Shown here: one piece after another, positions 9,008-16,598 of the stretch
How positions within the stretch are numbered: the first letter of the stretch is position 1
How the letters are laid out: every line of letters starts with the position of its first letter
Assembly (NCBI RefSeq): GCF_034661175.1
Contig: NZ_CP141058.1
Span: forward strand, 2,976,001 to 3,040,000
Length of the DNA: 64,000 nt
Direction of reading: 5' to 3'
DNA from: Nocardioides renjunii
GTDB taxonomy: Bacteria > Actinomycetota > Actinomycetes > Propionibacteriales > Nocardioidaceae
Notes under the pieces: model-generated
What the model was told of the DNA's origin: nothing
Seen by the model: the letters and a program-made list of their open reading frames with translations, nothing else
Databases searched by the model: none
Program-made: the position numbers and the translations under genes

Positions 9008-9835
9008 TCAACTTCTCTGGTCGGAACTGCGGCGGGCGACGGGGTTGGTCAGGGCGCCGATGCCGGCGACGGAGATCTCGACCTCGTCGCCGACCTCCAT
9101 CGGGCCGACGCCCTCGGGGGTGCCGGTGAGGATGACGTCGCCGGGCAGCAGCGTCATCACCGACGAGACGTGGGCGACCAGGGTCGGCACGTCGAAGATC
9201 ATGTCGGCCGTCGAGCCGTCCTGGACGAGGTCGCCGTTGAGGTGGGTCTGCACCTGGCGGCCGTCGATGAAGGCCTGCGGGTCGAGGTCGGTCTCGATCC
9301 ACGGACCGATCGGGCAGAAGGAGTCGAAGCCCTTGGCCCGGGTGAACTGCACGTCGGACCGCTGCAGGTCGCGCGCGGTGACGTCGTTGGCGACGGTGTA
9401 GCCGAAGATCACGTCGGTGGCCTGCTCGGCGGGGACGTCGCGGCAGATGCGGCCGATCACGACCGCGAGCTCGCCCTCGTAGTGCAGGTCGCTGGTCTGC
9501 GGCGGGTAGAAGATCGGGTCACCGGGCCCGACCACCGTGGTGTTGGGCTTGAGGAACATCAGCGGCTCCGCCGGCAGGTCGTGGCCGAGCTCCGCGGCGT
9601 GGGCGGCGTAGTTGCGCCCGATGCCCACCACCTTGCTGCGCGGGATGATCGGCGCGAGCAGGCGTACGTCGCCGAGCCGGTGCTCCTCCTCGACGACCTT
9701 GATGCCGACGTAGAGCGGGTCGCCGGCGAGGGCCACGACGACCGAGTCCTCGGCGGGCTGGCCGTAGTCGTCGACCTCACCGGTCACGACACCGAAGCGG
9801 GGCTCCTCGCCGGTGCTGAACCTGCAGATGCGCAT
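9008..9835 (-). CDS. Fumarylacetoacetate hydrolase family protein
   Basis: A 275-residue FAH-fold hydrolase/decarboxylase. The core reads [20 protein letters not shown], then [20 protein letters not shown], with metal ligands in [12 protein letters not shown] and NDVTARDLQ, and the ending motif [22 protein letters not shown]. This matches the FAHD1/5-carboxymethyl-2-hydroxymuconate isomerase type; the substrate (oxaloacetate, acylpyruvate or an aromatic ring-fission product) cannot be told. The start is fixed by a TAGCCT box six bases before the ATG, implying a leaderless message. It is the first gene of a run continuing into gltX. Confidence 0.9.
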   Translation of the reverse strand: MRICRFSTGEEPRFGVVTGEVDDYGQPAEDSVVVALAGDPLYVGIKVVEEEHRLGDVRLLAPIIPRSKVVGIGRNYAAHAAELGHDLPAEPLMFLKPNTTVVGPGDPIFYPPQTSDLHYEGELAVVIGRICRDVPAEQATDVIFGYTVANDVTARDLQRSDVQFTRAKGFDSFCPIGPWIETDLDPQAFIDGRQVQTHLNGDLVQDGSTADMIFDVPTLVAHVSSVMTLLPGDVILTGTPEGVGPMEVGDEVEISVAGIGALTNPVARRSSDQRS

Positions 9836-9841
9836 GCACCG

Positions 9842-9847
9842 AGGCTA
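9842..9847 (-). promoter_or_regulatory. -10 box of the leaderless FAH-family gene
   Basis: TAGCCT on the minus strand, with six bases to the ATG at 9835. Transcription would begin at the start codon. Confidence 0.6.
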
Positions 9848-9896
9848 TCCAACCGCCCGCCACGGCGACGACGCCGGGACGGCCGCCGGTCACGGC

Positions 9897-11279
9897 TCAG
9901 TGCGCGGCCGCCTGGTCACCCGCCGCCCGGCGCAGGGCGTCGAGCGTGGTGGCGACGTCGTCCAGCGTCGTCGACCAGTTGCTGACGCTCACGCGCAGCA
10001 CGGCCCGCCCGTGCCACCGGGAGCCGGTCGTCCAGGCCGTGCCGTCGGCGAGCATCGCCGCGACGGCGGCCCGGGTGCGGTCGTCGTCGCCGAAGGCCAC
10101 GCACACCTGGGTGAAGACGACGTCGTTGAGCACCGTCGCGTCGTCGATGGCGGCGATCCCCTCCGCGAACGCCGACGCGTGCTCGCAGTAGGCGTCCACG
10201 AGGTCGGCGACCCCCTGGCGACCCAGCGCGCGGAGCACCGCCCAGACCGGGACCGCCCGGCCGCGGCGGCTGATCTCGGGCACCTTGTCGAGCGGCTCCC
10301 CCGCCGCGTCGTGGATGAGGTAGTCGCCGTGCATGCCCATGGCGGCACGCAGGGCCGGCCGGTCACGCACGATCGCCAGGCCGCAGTCGTAGGGCACGTT
10401 GAGGGTCTTGTGCGCGTCGGTGGCCCAGGAGTCGGCCTGCTCGACGCCCGCGACGAGGTGCCGCCTGCGCGGCGAGGCGGCGGCGAAGAGACCGAACGCG
10501 CCGTCGACGTGCACCCACGCCCCGGCGTCGTGCGCCGCCGCGATGGTCTCGTCGAAGGGGTCGAAGGCGCCGGAGTGGACGTTGCCCGCCTGCAGGCACA
10601 CGATCGTCGGACGGCCGTCACCCGCCTCGAGGGCGGCGGCGAGCGCGGCGGGCTCGATGCGGCCCTGGTCGTCGGCCGCCACGGGCTCGGGCGCGCCCAG
10701 GCCGAGGTAGCGCAGCGCGAGGTCGATGGTGTCGTGGCGTTCGGCGCCCACCAGCACGCGGACGCCGGGCGAGCCGACGAGGCCGCGCTCGGCGACGTCC
10801 CAGCCGGCCCGGCGCAGCACCTCGTCGCGGCCGGCGGCCAGGCAGGTGAAGTTGGCCATCGTCCCGCCCGTCACGAAGCCGACCGCGCTGCCGGCGGGGA
10901 GGCCGAGCAGGTCGACGACCCACGACTCCGTCAGCTCCTCGATCGCGGAGTGCGCCGGGGTGATCGTGCGCAGGCCGGCGTTCTGGTCCCACGCGCTCAC
11001 CAGCCAGTCGGCCGCCAGCGCGGCGGGGTGCGAGCCGCCGATGACGAACCCGAAGAAGCGACCTCCCGGCATCGCCGTCAGTCCGGGCTCGCACGTCGCG
11101 GCCAGCTCGTCGACGACCTCGGCCACGTCGAGCGGTCCCTCGTTGAGCACCGGGTCGAGGCGTGCGGCCATCTCCTCCACACCGAGCCGCGGCGGGACCG
11201 GCCGGTCGGCCAGCGACTCCAGCCACGTGAGTGCGTGCGCGTGGGCCCGCTCCAGTCCGGCGCTGCGCTCGATGTCCAT
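9897..11279 (-). CDS. PLP-dependent group II amino-acid decarboxylase
   Basis: A 460-residue member of the aromatic-L-amino-acid/glutamate decarboxylase family. Visible family features are GGRFFGFVIGGSHPAALAAD, TPAHSAIEELTESWVVDLLG, GFVTGGTMANFTCLAAGRD (cofactor phosphate binding), HVDGAFGLFAA (Asp to pyridine nitrogen) and the Schiff-base lysine in ATDAHKTLNVPYDCG. It converts an amino acid to an amine and carbon dioxide; the substrate is not determinable from sequence. ATG at 11279 is chosen because the upstream frame crosses into the divergent gene's promoter region. Confidence 0.88.
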   Translation of the reverse strand: MDIERSAGLERAHAHALTWLESLADRPVPPRLGVEEMAARLDPVLNEGPLDVAEVVDELAATCEPGLTAMPGGRFFGFVIGGSHPAALAADWLVSAWDQNAGLRTITPAHSAIEELTESWVVDLLGLPAGSAVGFVTGGTMANFTCLAAGRDEVLRRAGWDVAERGLVGSPGVRVLVGAERHDTIDLALRYLGLGAPEPVAADDQGRIEPAALAAALEAGDGRPTIVCLQAGNVHSGAFDPFDETIAAAHDAGAWVHVDGAFGLFAAASPRRRHLVAGVEQADSWATDAHKTLNVPYDCGLAIVRDRPALRAAMGMHGDYLIHDAAGEPLDKVPEISRRGRAVPVWAVLRALGRQGVADLVDAYCEHASAFAEGIAAIDDATVLNDVVFTQVCVAFGDDDRTRAAVAAMLADGTAWTTGSRWHGRAVLRVSVSNWSTTLDDVATTLDALRRAAGDQAAAH

Positions 11280-11312
11280 CCGGTCAGTGTCCGCCCGTGG
11301 GGCCCGACGCAC

Positions 11313-11318
11313 TAGCCT
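11313..11318 (+). promoter_or_regulatory. -10 box of a leaderless gene
   Basis: TAGCCT, seven bases before the GTG at 11326. Confidence 0.55.
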
Positions 11319-11325
11319 CATATCA

Positions 11326-12213
11326 GTGAAGGTGCTGTCCCCCGCCGAGTGGCGTCCGCTCGCCGACGCGCATGCCGCGCGCGTCGACGAGTTCCTCGAG
11401 CCGCACCTCGCCCGCCGCGCCGACCAGGTCAGGCACCCGGTGCACGACTTCCTCTTCACCTACTACTCGCAGCGCCCCGCGCAGCTGAGGCGCTGGCACC
11501 CGGGCCACGGTGTCGCGCTCGAGGACGCCGGGGCGTACGCCGGGCTCAAGGGCTACGCCGCCGAGGAGCCGGTGACCGTCAGCGACGCGTACGTCGTCTC
11601 GCAGCGGCCGCTGGTCGAGCAGCTGCACCGCCTGCTGACCGCCACGGCCGCCCGCCCCGCCCAGCTCGGCTGCTTCGGCCTGCACGAGTGGGCGATGGTC
11701 CACCGCGCGGGCGACGTCGACGGTGGCACGCGGCACGACTGGCCGCTGCGGCTCGGCCAGGACGGCACGGACGCGGTGGTCGAGTCGCACCGGATCGCCT
11801 GCTCGCACTTCGACGCGTTCCGCTTCTTCACCCCGACCGCCCGCCCGCTCAACACGCTCCAGCCGGGCCGCGACGACCGGCCCGCCTTCGAGCAGCCCGG
11901 CTGCCTGCACGCCGGGATGGACCTCTACAAGCACGCCTTCCGGCTGACGCCGATGGTCCCGAGCGACCTGGTGGCCGACTGCTTCGAGCTCGCTCGCGAC
12001 ATCCGCGTCCTCGACATGCGGGCGGCGCCGTACGACCTCACCGACCTCGGCTTCGAGCCGGTGCGGATCGAGACGACGTCGGGCAAGGCGGCGTACGTCG
12101 AGGCGCAGCGCGGGTTCGCCGAGCGCGGGGCCCCGCTGCGGGCGAGGCTCGTCGACGCGTGCGAGCGGCTGCTGGCCGTCGCGGGCGAGCGGGCCGTCGC
12201 TCAGAACTCGTAG
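11326..12213 (+). CDS. Putative 3-methyladenine DNA glycosylase-like protein
   Basis: A 295-residue conserved actinobacterial protein starting VKVLSPAEWRPLADAHAARV. It contains HPVHDFLFTYYSQRPAQLRRWHPG, GCFGLHEWAMVHR and CSHFDAFRFFTPTARPLN. I recall close relatives annotated as 3-methyladenine DNA glycosylase, but no helix-hairpin-helix with catalytic Asp is evident, so biochemical function is uncertain. The protein is rich in His, Trp and Tyr in conserved blocks, which suggests an enzyme. GTG at 11326 is chosen from the -10 box; a second GTG lies six bases on. The 3' end overlaps the convergent sulfotransferase gene by 13 bases. Confidence 0.6.
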   Translation: MKVLSPAEWRPLADAHAARVDEFLEPHLARRADQVRHPVHDFLFTYYSQRPAQLRRWHPGHGVALEDAGAYAGLKGYAAEEPVTVSDAYVVSQRPLVEQLHRLLTATAARPAQLGCFGLHEWAMVHRAGDVDGGTRHDWPLRLGQDGTDAVVESHRIACSHFDAFRFFTPTARPLNTLQPGRDDRPAFEQPGCLHAGMDLYKHAFRLTPMVPSDLVADCFELARDIRVLDMRAAPYDLTDLGFEPVRIETTSGKAAYVEAQRGFAERGAPLRARLVDACERLLAVAGERAVAQNS

Positions 12214-12842
12214 CCGAAGGCCTCGATCGTGTCGGCGAAGACCGTCGCGACGCGCTCCTTCGAGGCGGGGGTGTAGAGCTCGCGGTAGTGGCCGGCCGGC
12301 CGGGCGTTGCCCTTGGCACGCGGCAGGTCAGGCTCCCCCGGCAGGCCGAGGTGCGCCCACACCTCGCGCAGCTCGGCGTCGAGGTTCTCGTAGCGCAGCA
12401 CCCGGTCGAGGACCATCGAGCCGCGGATGCGGTAGAGCCGGCGGTTGTTGGCCAGCTGCTCGATCCAGATCTCCTGGACGTAGGTCTCGAAGTCGGGCAG
12501 CTCGTCGCGGTCCTTGTACTTCCAGAAGTAGAGCGAGACCACCGCGTCCCACGGGTTCCGCTCGATCGCGAAGGTGTAGTAGTCGTCGAACACCTGCGCG
12601 CCCACCAGGTCGCGGGTGGCCTTCGCGCCCATGTGGTTGTAGGCCTTGCGCGGCAGGGGCGGGGAGTCGAAGTTCTGCGGCGGCCGGCCGCCGGCCGCCT
12701 CGCGGAGCGCCTCGTCCTCGGGGCTGATCTCGGTGATGATGTCGTCGGGCCCGCACACCTTGGACAACGCGATCTCCACGCTCGTCCCCGCCGTCTTGCG
12801 GGTCTTGAGGAAGATGAAGCGGTGCTGGTGGGACGCGATCAC
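12201..12842 (-). CDS. Sulfotransferase family protein
   Basis: A 213-residue PAPS-dependent sulfotransferase-like protein (Sulfotransfer_2 type). The 5'-phosphosulfate-binding loop is RFIFLKTRKTAGTSVEIALS near residues 8-27, and the 3'-phosphate-binding segment appears as YTFAIERNPWDAVVSLYFWK near 88-107. It would move a sulfate group to a glycan, lipid or small-molecule hydroxyl; the acceptor is unknown. The start is GTG at 12842, seven bases after a TAGGGT box, so the message is probably leaderless. It is divergent from the pentapeptide-repeat gene. Confidence 0.82.
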   Translation of the reverse strand: MIASHQHRFIFLKTRKTAGTSVEIALSKVCGPDDIITEISPEDEALREAAGGRPPQNFDSPPLPRKAYNHMGAKATRDLVGAQVFDDYYTFAIERNPWDAVVSLYFWKYKDRDELPDFETYVQEIWIEQLANNRRLYRIRGSMVLDRVLRYENLDAELREVWAHLGLPGEPDLPRAKGNARPAGHYRELYTPASKERVATVFADTIEAFGYEF

Positions 12843-12849
12843 GGCCCCG

Positions 12850-12855
12850 ACCCTA
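12850..12855 (-). promoter_or_regulatory. -10 box of the leaderless sulfotransferase gene
   Basis: TAGGGT on the minus strand, seven bases before the GTG at 12842. It faces away from the divergent box at 12883. Confidence 0.55.
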
Positions 12856-12882
12856 TCCGTCGGCCGTCCCGTGGCCCACGGA

Positions 12883-12888
12883 TACGGT
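12883..12888 (+). promoter_or_regulatory. -10 box of the leaderless pentapeptide-repeat gene
   Basis: TACGGT, seven bases before GTG at 12896. It argues against the alternative GTG at 12887, which overlaps the box. Confidence 0.55.
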
Positions 12889-12895
12889 GACTGCC

Positions 12896-13504
12896 GTGAC
12901 CGAGCACCAGGGAGCCTCCGGCCAGCACTTCCGGAGCGAGGACTGGTACGGCGACGACCTCGGCGCGGCCCGCTTCGTGGAGTGCACCTTCACCGACGTC
13001 GACCTCTCCGAGGCGAGCACGTCGGGGGCGGTCTTCGAGCGGTGCACCTTCCACGGCGGTCGCCTCAACGCCTCGACGCACACGGCGACGGCGTTCGTGG
13101 GCTGCGACTTCCGGCGCACGTCGTTCTTCGACGCGACCCTCGACGGCTGCAAGCTCGTCGGCAGCACCTTCAGCGAGTGCGTGCTGCGACCGCTGACGGT
13201 GACCGGCGGCTCCTGGCTCGGGGTGACGATCCGCGGCACCAACCTGTCGCGGCTCGACCTCTCCGGCGTCGACCTCCGCGAGGCGGACCTCTCCCTGTGC
13301 GACCTGACCCTCGCCACGCTCGCCCGGGCGCGCCTCGACCGCGCCGTGCTCCGCGAGGCCGTCCTCGACCGCACCGACCTGCGCGGCGCGAGCCTGGACG
13401 GCGTCGACCTGTCGGAGGCCGTGCTCACCCGGACGCAGCTCGACCTCGCCGGGGCCGTCCTGCTCGCCGAGCTGCACGGCGCCGTGGTCGACGCCTCGGC
13501 CTGA
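12896..13504 (+). CDS. Pentapeptide-repeat protein
   Basis: A 202-residue protein made almost wholly of A(D/N)LXX-type five-residue repeats, such as LSEASTSGAVFERCTFHGG, LSGVDLREADLSLCDLT and LDRTDLRGASLDGVDLSEA. These fold into a right-handed quadrilateral beta-helix. No enzyme domain is attached. Some family members (MfpA, Qnr) mimic DNA and protect DNA gyrase, but many have no known role, so function is open. It has no signal peptide and is probably cytoplasmic. Confidence 0.88.
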   Translation: MTEHQGASGQHFRSEDWYGDDLGAARFVECTFTDVDLSEASTSGAVFERCTFHGGRLNASTHTATAFVGCDFRRTSFFDATLDGCKLVGSTFSECVLRPLTVTGGSWLGVTIRGTNLSRLDLSGVDLREADLSLCDLTLATLARARLDRAVLREAVLDRTDLRGASLDGVDLSEAVLTRTQLDLAGAVLLAELHGAVVDASA

Positions 13505-13512
13505 GGGCGCGG

Positions 13513-14070
13513 TCAGGACCCGGCGAGCCGCGCGCGCAGCCCGTCGACGACCAGGTCGAGCCCGAGGTCGAAGTCCGGCAGCGACTCCAGCGACCGGTCG
13601 ACCGCGCCGAGGCCGACGGCCTGGCGCGCGGTCTGCTCCTCGAACGCGTGCCCGAAGACGTAGTGCACCAGCGCCCGCGAGGCGACCGGCACGAGCTCGG
13701 CCGGCACGTCGGCGTCCGCCAGCACCTTCTCCAGCTCGACGACCGGTGCCGCCGCGCCGAGCCCGAAGGCCCACACCGTGGCGACCACGTCGGCGCCGTC
13801 GGTGCAGCCGAGCATCGCGTGGCGCAGCTCGGAGCAGACCTCGCGGAGCCGGTCGGGCCAGGCCGCCGCCGTCCGCGGGCGGGCACCGCGCGCCAGGATC
13901 TCGTCGGCGACGGCGGCCAGCAGGGCCTGCTTGCTCGGGAAGTGGTGGTAGATCGCGCTCGGCTGCACGCCCAGCTCGGCACCGAGCCGGCGCATGGTCA
14001 GCGCGGCGAGGCCGTGGGCGTCGAGCAGCGCGACGGCGTGCGCGAGGACGTCGCTGCGATGGTGGGCCAC
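13513..14070 (-). CDS. TetR-family repressor, probable BioQ
   Basis: A 185-residue TetR regulator. The N-terminal helix-turn-helix reads LTMRRLGAELGVQPSAIYHHFPSKQALL (about residues 24-51), and the C-terminal ligand domain is of the TetR_C_1 type. It is divergent from bioYMN. The intergenic region holds a perfect palindrome whose core TGAAC-N3-GTTCA closely resembles the reported corynebacterial BioQ operator. This supports repression of biotin uptake genes, by inference. A 12-bp tandem repeat array separates the gene from the operator. Confidence 0.82.
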   Translation of the reverse strand: MAHHRSDVLAHAVALLDAHGLAALTMRRLGAELGVQPSAIYHHFPSKQALLAAVADEILARGARPRTAAAWPDRLREVCSELRHAMLGCTDGADVVATVWAFGLGAAAPVVELEKVLADADVPAELVPVASRALVHYVFGHAFEEQTARQAVGLGAVDRSLESLPDFDLGLDLVVDGLRARLAGS

Positions 14071-14088
14071 ACGTCCTCCCGGCCTGCC

Positions 14089-14148
14089 GTGCGTCCGGCT
14101 GTGTGTCTGGTCCAGCGTCCGGTCCCACGTTTGGTCCCGCGTCCGGTC
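14089..14148. repeat. Array of five imperfect 12-bp repeats
   Basis: Five back-to-back 12-bp units with consensus close to CGCGTCCGGTCC, ending 30 bases before the palindromic operator. It lies in the untranslated space between the TetR start and bioY. Confidence 0.75.
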
Positions 14149-14178
14149 CCGCGTTGACGGGGTGTCGGCGCCAGCCTA

Positions 14179-14197
14179 ACCTGAACACCGTTCAGGT
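14179..14197. promoter_or_regulatory. BioQ-type operator upstream of bioY
   Basis: A perfect 19-bp palindrome: ACCTGAAC, three bases, GTTCAGGT. It lies 28 bases before the bioY ATG and between the two divergent genes, so the TetR protein could control both itself and bioYMN. Confidence 0.75.
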
Positions 14198-14225
14198 CGC
14201 CTCCGCGGAACCACCAAGGACCCCC

Positions 14226-14846
14226 ATGACTGCCACCACCCGGCCCGAGACCGTCACCGGCCCCGGCCACGACGGCGTACGTCCCGGGTCCTCGCCGACC
14301 CGCGACGTGGCGCTCGTCGCCGCCTTCGCCGCGCTCGTGTGCGCCAGCGCCTACGTCGGGGCCATCCCGGTGGGCAGCGCGGGCGTGCCGATCACCCTGC
14401 AGACGCTGACCGTCATGCTCGCCGGGTGCATCCTCGGGCCGGTCCGCGGGTTCGCCGCGGTGGCGCTCTACCTCGCCCTGGGCGCCGTCGGCCTGCCGGT
14501 CTTCGCCGAGCACTCCTCGGGCATCGGCGTCGTCGCCGGGCCCAGCGGGGGCTACCTCCTCGCCTTCCCGCTCGCGGCGGCGCTGGGCGGCTTCCTCGTC
14601 CAGCACGTCGCCCGCGAGCGGCGCACCCGGGCGATCGTCGTCTTCGCCTGCTCGATCACCGCCAGCGTGCTGGTCATCCACCCGCTCGGCATCCTCGGGA
14701 TGATGCTGCACTTCGACGTGTCGTTCGCCCAGGCGGCGGTGTGGGACATGCCCTTCTGGCTCGGCGACGTGGTGAAGACCTCGGTCGTGGCGATGATCGC
14801 CGCCGAGGTGCACCGCGCCTTCCCCCAGCTGCTCCACCGCGGCTGA
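14226..14846 (+). CDS. bioY: Biotin transporter substrate-binding membrane protein
   Basis: A 206-residue S-component of an energy-coupling factor transporter, with about six membrane helices. BioY signatures are GVPITLQTLTVMLAGCILGP, GAVGLPVFAEHSSGIGVVAG and GPSGGYLLAFPLAAALGGFL. It binds biotin in the membrane and works with BioM (ATPase) and BioN. The ATG has an AAGGA site nine bases upstream; the first 25 residues are a Thr- and Pro-rich extension. It is first of the bioY-bioM-bioN operon. Confidence 0.93.
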   Translation: MTATTRPETVTGPGHDGVRPGSSPTRDVALVAAFAALVCASAYVGAIPVGSAGVPITLQTLTVMLAGCILGPVRGFAAVALYLALGAVGLPVFAEHSSGIGVVAGPSGGYLLAFPLAAALGGFLVQHVARERRTRAIVVFACSITASVLVIHPLGILGMMLHFDVSFAQAAVWDMPFWLGDVVKTSVVAMIAAEVHRAFPQLLHRG

Positions 14847-14854
14847 CGCGCTCC

Positions 14855-15553
14855 TTGCCCACGATCCGGCTCGACGCCGCCTCGGTCCGCGTCCCGCTGC
14901 CGGGACGCGGCGAGCGGGAGGTGCTGGCGCCCACGACGCTGACCCTCACCGAGCGTCGCATCGCCGTGGTCGGGGCCAACGGCTCGGGGAAGTCGACGCT
15001 GGCGCGGCTGCTCAACGGGCTGGTCCGTCCCACCTCCGGCCGGGTGACGGTGGACGGCCGTGACGTCGTGCGCGACGGCGCGGCCGTGCGGCGCATGGTC
15101 GGGTTCTGCTTCACCGACCCGGCGGCGCAGCTGGTCATGCCCACCTGCGTGGAGGACGTCGAGCTCTCGCTCCGCCGCCGGGTGCGGTCGGCCGGCGCGC
15201 GCCGCGAGCAGGCGCTCGCGGTGCTCGCCGACAACGGCCTCCTCGGCCACGCGCACGACTCGGTGCACTCGCTCTCGGGCGGTCAGCGGCAGCTGCTGGC
15301 CCTCGCCGGTGTGCTCGCCCTCGAGCCGATCGTCGTGGTGGCCGACGAGCCGACGACGCTGCTCGACCGCGCCAACACCCGACGTGTCGGCGACATCCTC
15401 CTGGGCCTCGAGCAGCAGCTCGTGCTCGTCACCCACGACCTCGGCCTGGCCGCACGCTGCGACCGGGTCGTCGTCGTCGACGCGGCGCACGTGGTCGCCG
15501 ACGGCCCGCCGGGCGAGGCCATCGCCCGCTACACGGCCATGGCCGACGCGTGA
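14855..15553 (+). CDS. bioM: Biotin ECF transporter ATPase
   Basis: A 232-residue ABC ATPase of the CbiO/EcfA type. Motifs are Walker A GANGSGKST, Q-loop FCFTDPAAQLVMP, signature LSGGQRQLLALAG, Walker B IVVVADEPTT and the switch His in LVTHDLG. It drives biotin uptake by BioY with BioN. No ATG or GTG fits; TTG at 14855, eight bases after the bioY stop, is the best start and preserves the strand LPTIRLDAASVRV. Confidence 0.9.
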   Translation: MPTIRLDAASVRVPLPGRGEREVLAPTTLTLTERRIAVVGANGSGKSTLARLLNGLVRPTSGRVTVDGRDVVRDGAAVRRMVGFCFTDPAAQLVMPTCVEDVELSLRRRVRSAGARREQALAVLADNGLLGHAHDSVHSLSGGQRQLLALAGVLALEPIVVVADEPTTLLDRANTRRVGDILLGLEQQLVLVTHDLGLAARCDRVVVVDAAHVVADGPPGEAIARYTAMADA

Positions 15554-15560
15554 CCGCCCG

Positions 15561-16193
15561 GTGAGCGACCTGATGGCCGGGCTGCACCAGCCCGGCGACA
15601 CCGTCCTGCACCGGCTGCCCGTCGGGGCCAAGGTGCTCGGCCTGGCCGTCCTCAGCCTGGCCATCGTGGTGGTCCGCGACGTGCGCCTGGCCGCCGTCTT
15701 CCTGCTGGTGACGCTGCTGCTGGCCGCCGTCGCGCGGGTGCCCCTGCGCTCGGTGTGGCGCGCGGCGCGCGGCGTGCTCCTCATCGCGGTCGTCGCGAGC
15801 CTGTTCCAGTGGTGGTGGTACGGCGCGGAGAAGGCCGCGGAGACCTTCCTCGACCTGCTCAGCCTGGGCCTCGCGGCGCTGTCGCTGACCGCCACGACGC
15901 AGGTCAACGAGATGGTCGACGCCCTGTCCCGGTGGGCCCGGCCGCTGAAGGTGGTGGGGCTCGATCCCGAGCGGGTCGCGCTCACGGTGGCCCTGACGGT
16001 CGGGGCGCTGCCCGGCACCATCGCGGTCGCCCGCGAGACCCGCGACGCCGCGCGGGCCCGGGGGCTGGACCGCAGCCCGCGGGCCCACCTGTCCCCGTTC
16101 GTCATCCGCGTCGTCGCCCGCGCCCACGAGTCCGGCGACGCGCTCCACGCGCGTGGGATCGGGGACGACGATGGCGCGGGTCCGTCCGACTGA
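15561..16193 (+). CDS. bioN: Biotin ECF transporter transmembrane component
   Basis: A 210-residue EcfT-type coupling protein. After VSDLMAGLHQPGDTVLHRLP come about four membrane segments, then the coupling-helix motifs ARETRDAARARGL and AHESGDALHARGI, which contact the ATPase. The start GTG at 15561 follows the bioM stop by seven bases. It transmits ATPase movement to BioY. Confidence 0.9.
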   Translation: MSDLMAGLHQPGDTVLHRLPVGAKVLGLAVLSLAIVVVRDVRLAAVFLLVTLLLAAVARVPLRSVWRAARGVLLIAVVASLFQWWWYGAEKAAETFLDLLSLGLAALSLTATTQVNEMVDALSRWARPLKVVGLDPERVALTVALTVGALPGTIAVARETRDAARARGLDRSPRAHLSPFVIRVVARAHESGDALHARGIGDDDGAGPSD

Positions 16194-16201
16194 CGTCCCG
16201 C

Positions 16202-16588
16202 TCAGCCGACGGACTGGGTGACGAACCAGCGGTGCCCGAACGGGTCGCGGAACACCGCCAGGCGACCGGCCGTCGGATCGTCCTCCGGGCCCCGGTCGAG
16301 CGTGACGCCTCCCCCCGTGACGCGGGCGCAGACGGCGTCGACGTCGGCCACCTCGAGGTGCAGCGACACGGCGGCCCCCCGCGTCGGGTCGGGCGCGGCG
16401 ACGCCGGCCGAGCCGAACTCGTCGGACATCATCCAGCGCCCGCCGCCCACGGCGAGCTCGACGTGGCCCACGCGGCCGTCGTCCATCACGATGGGCTCGA
16501 GGACGACCGCGGCACCGAGCACGTCGACGTACCAGTCGATGGCGCGGCGGGCGTCCGTGACGCAGAGGTACGGCGTCAGCTCACCCAT
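16202..16588 (-). CDS. VOC (glyoxalase/bleomycin-resistance) family protein
   Basis: A 128-residue single-domain vicinal-oxygen-chelate protein beginning MGELTPYLCVTDARRAIDWY and ending FRDPFGHRWFVTQSVG. The pattern resembles PhnB-like bleomycin-resistance proteins (VSLHLEVADVDAVCARVTGG). Metal ligands and substrate are not assignable. ATG at 16588 is preferred because GAGG lies just upstream; a GTG at 16597 is possible. It follows the amidase gene closely and is probably cotranscribed. Confidence 0.82.
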   Translation of the reverse strand: MGELTPYLCVTDARRAIDWYVDVLGAAVVLEPIVMDDGRVGHVELAVGGGRWMMSDEFGSAGVAAPDPTRGAAVSLHLEVADVDAVCARVTGGGVTLDRGPEDDPTAGRLAVFRDPFGHRWFVTQSVG

Positions 16589-16598
16589 GCCGCCCACC

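Noticed and set aside
13746..14225. In-frame extension of bioY upstream to 13746
   Set aside because: It crosses the TetR gene, the 12-bp array and the operator, and is Arg/Pro-rich. The ATG at 14226 has a ribosome-binding site.
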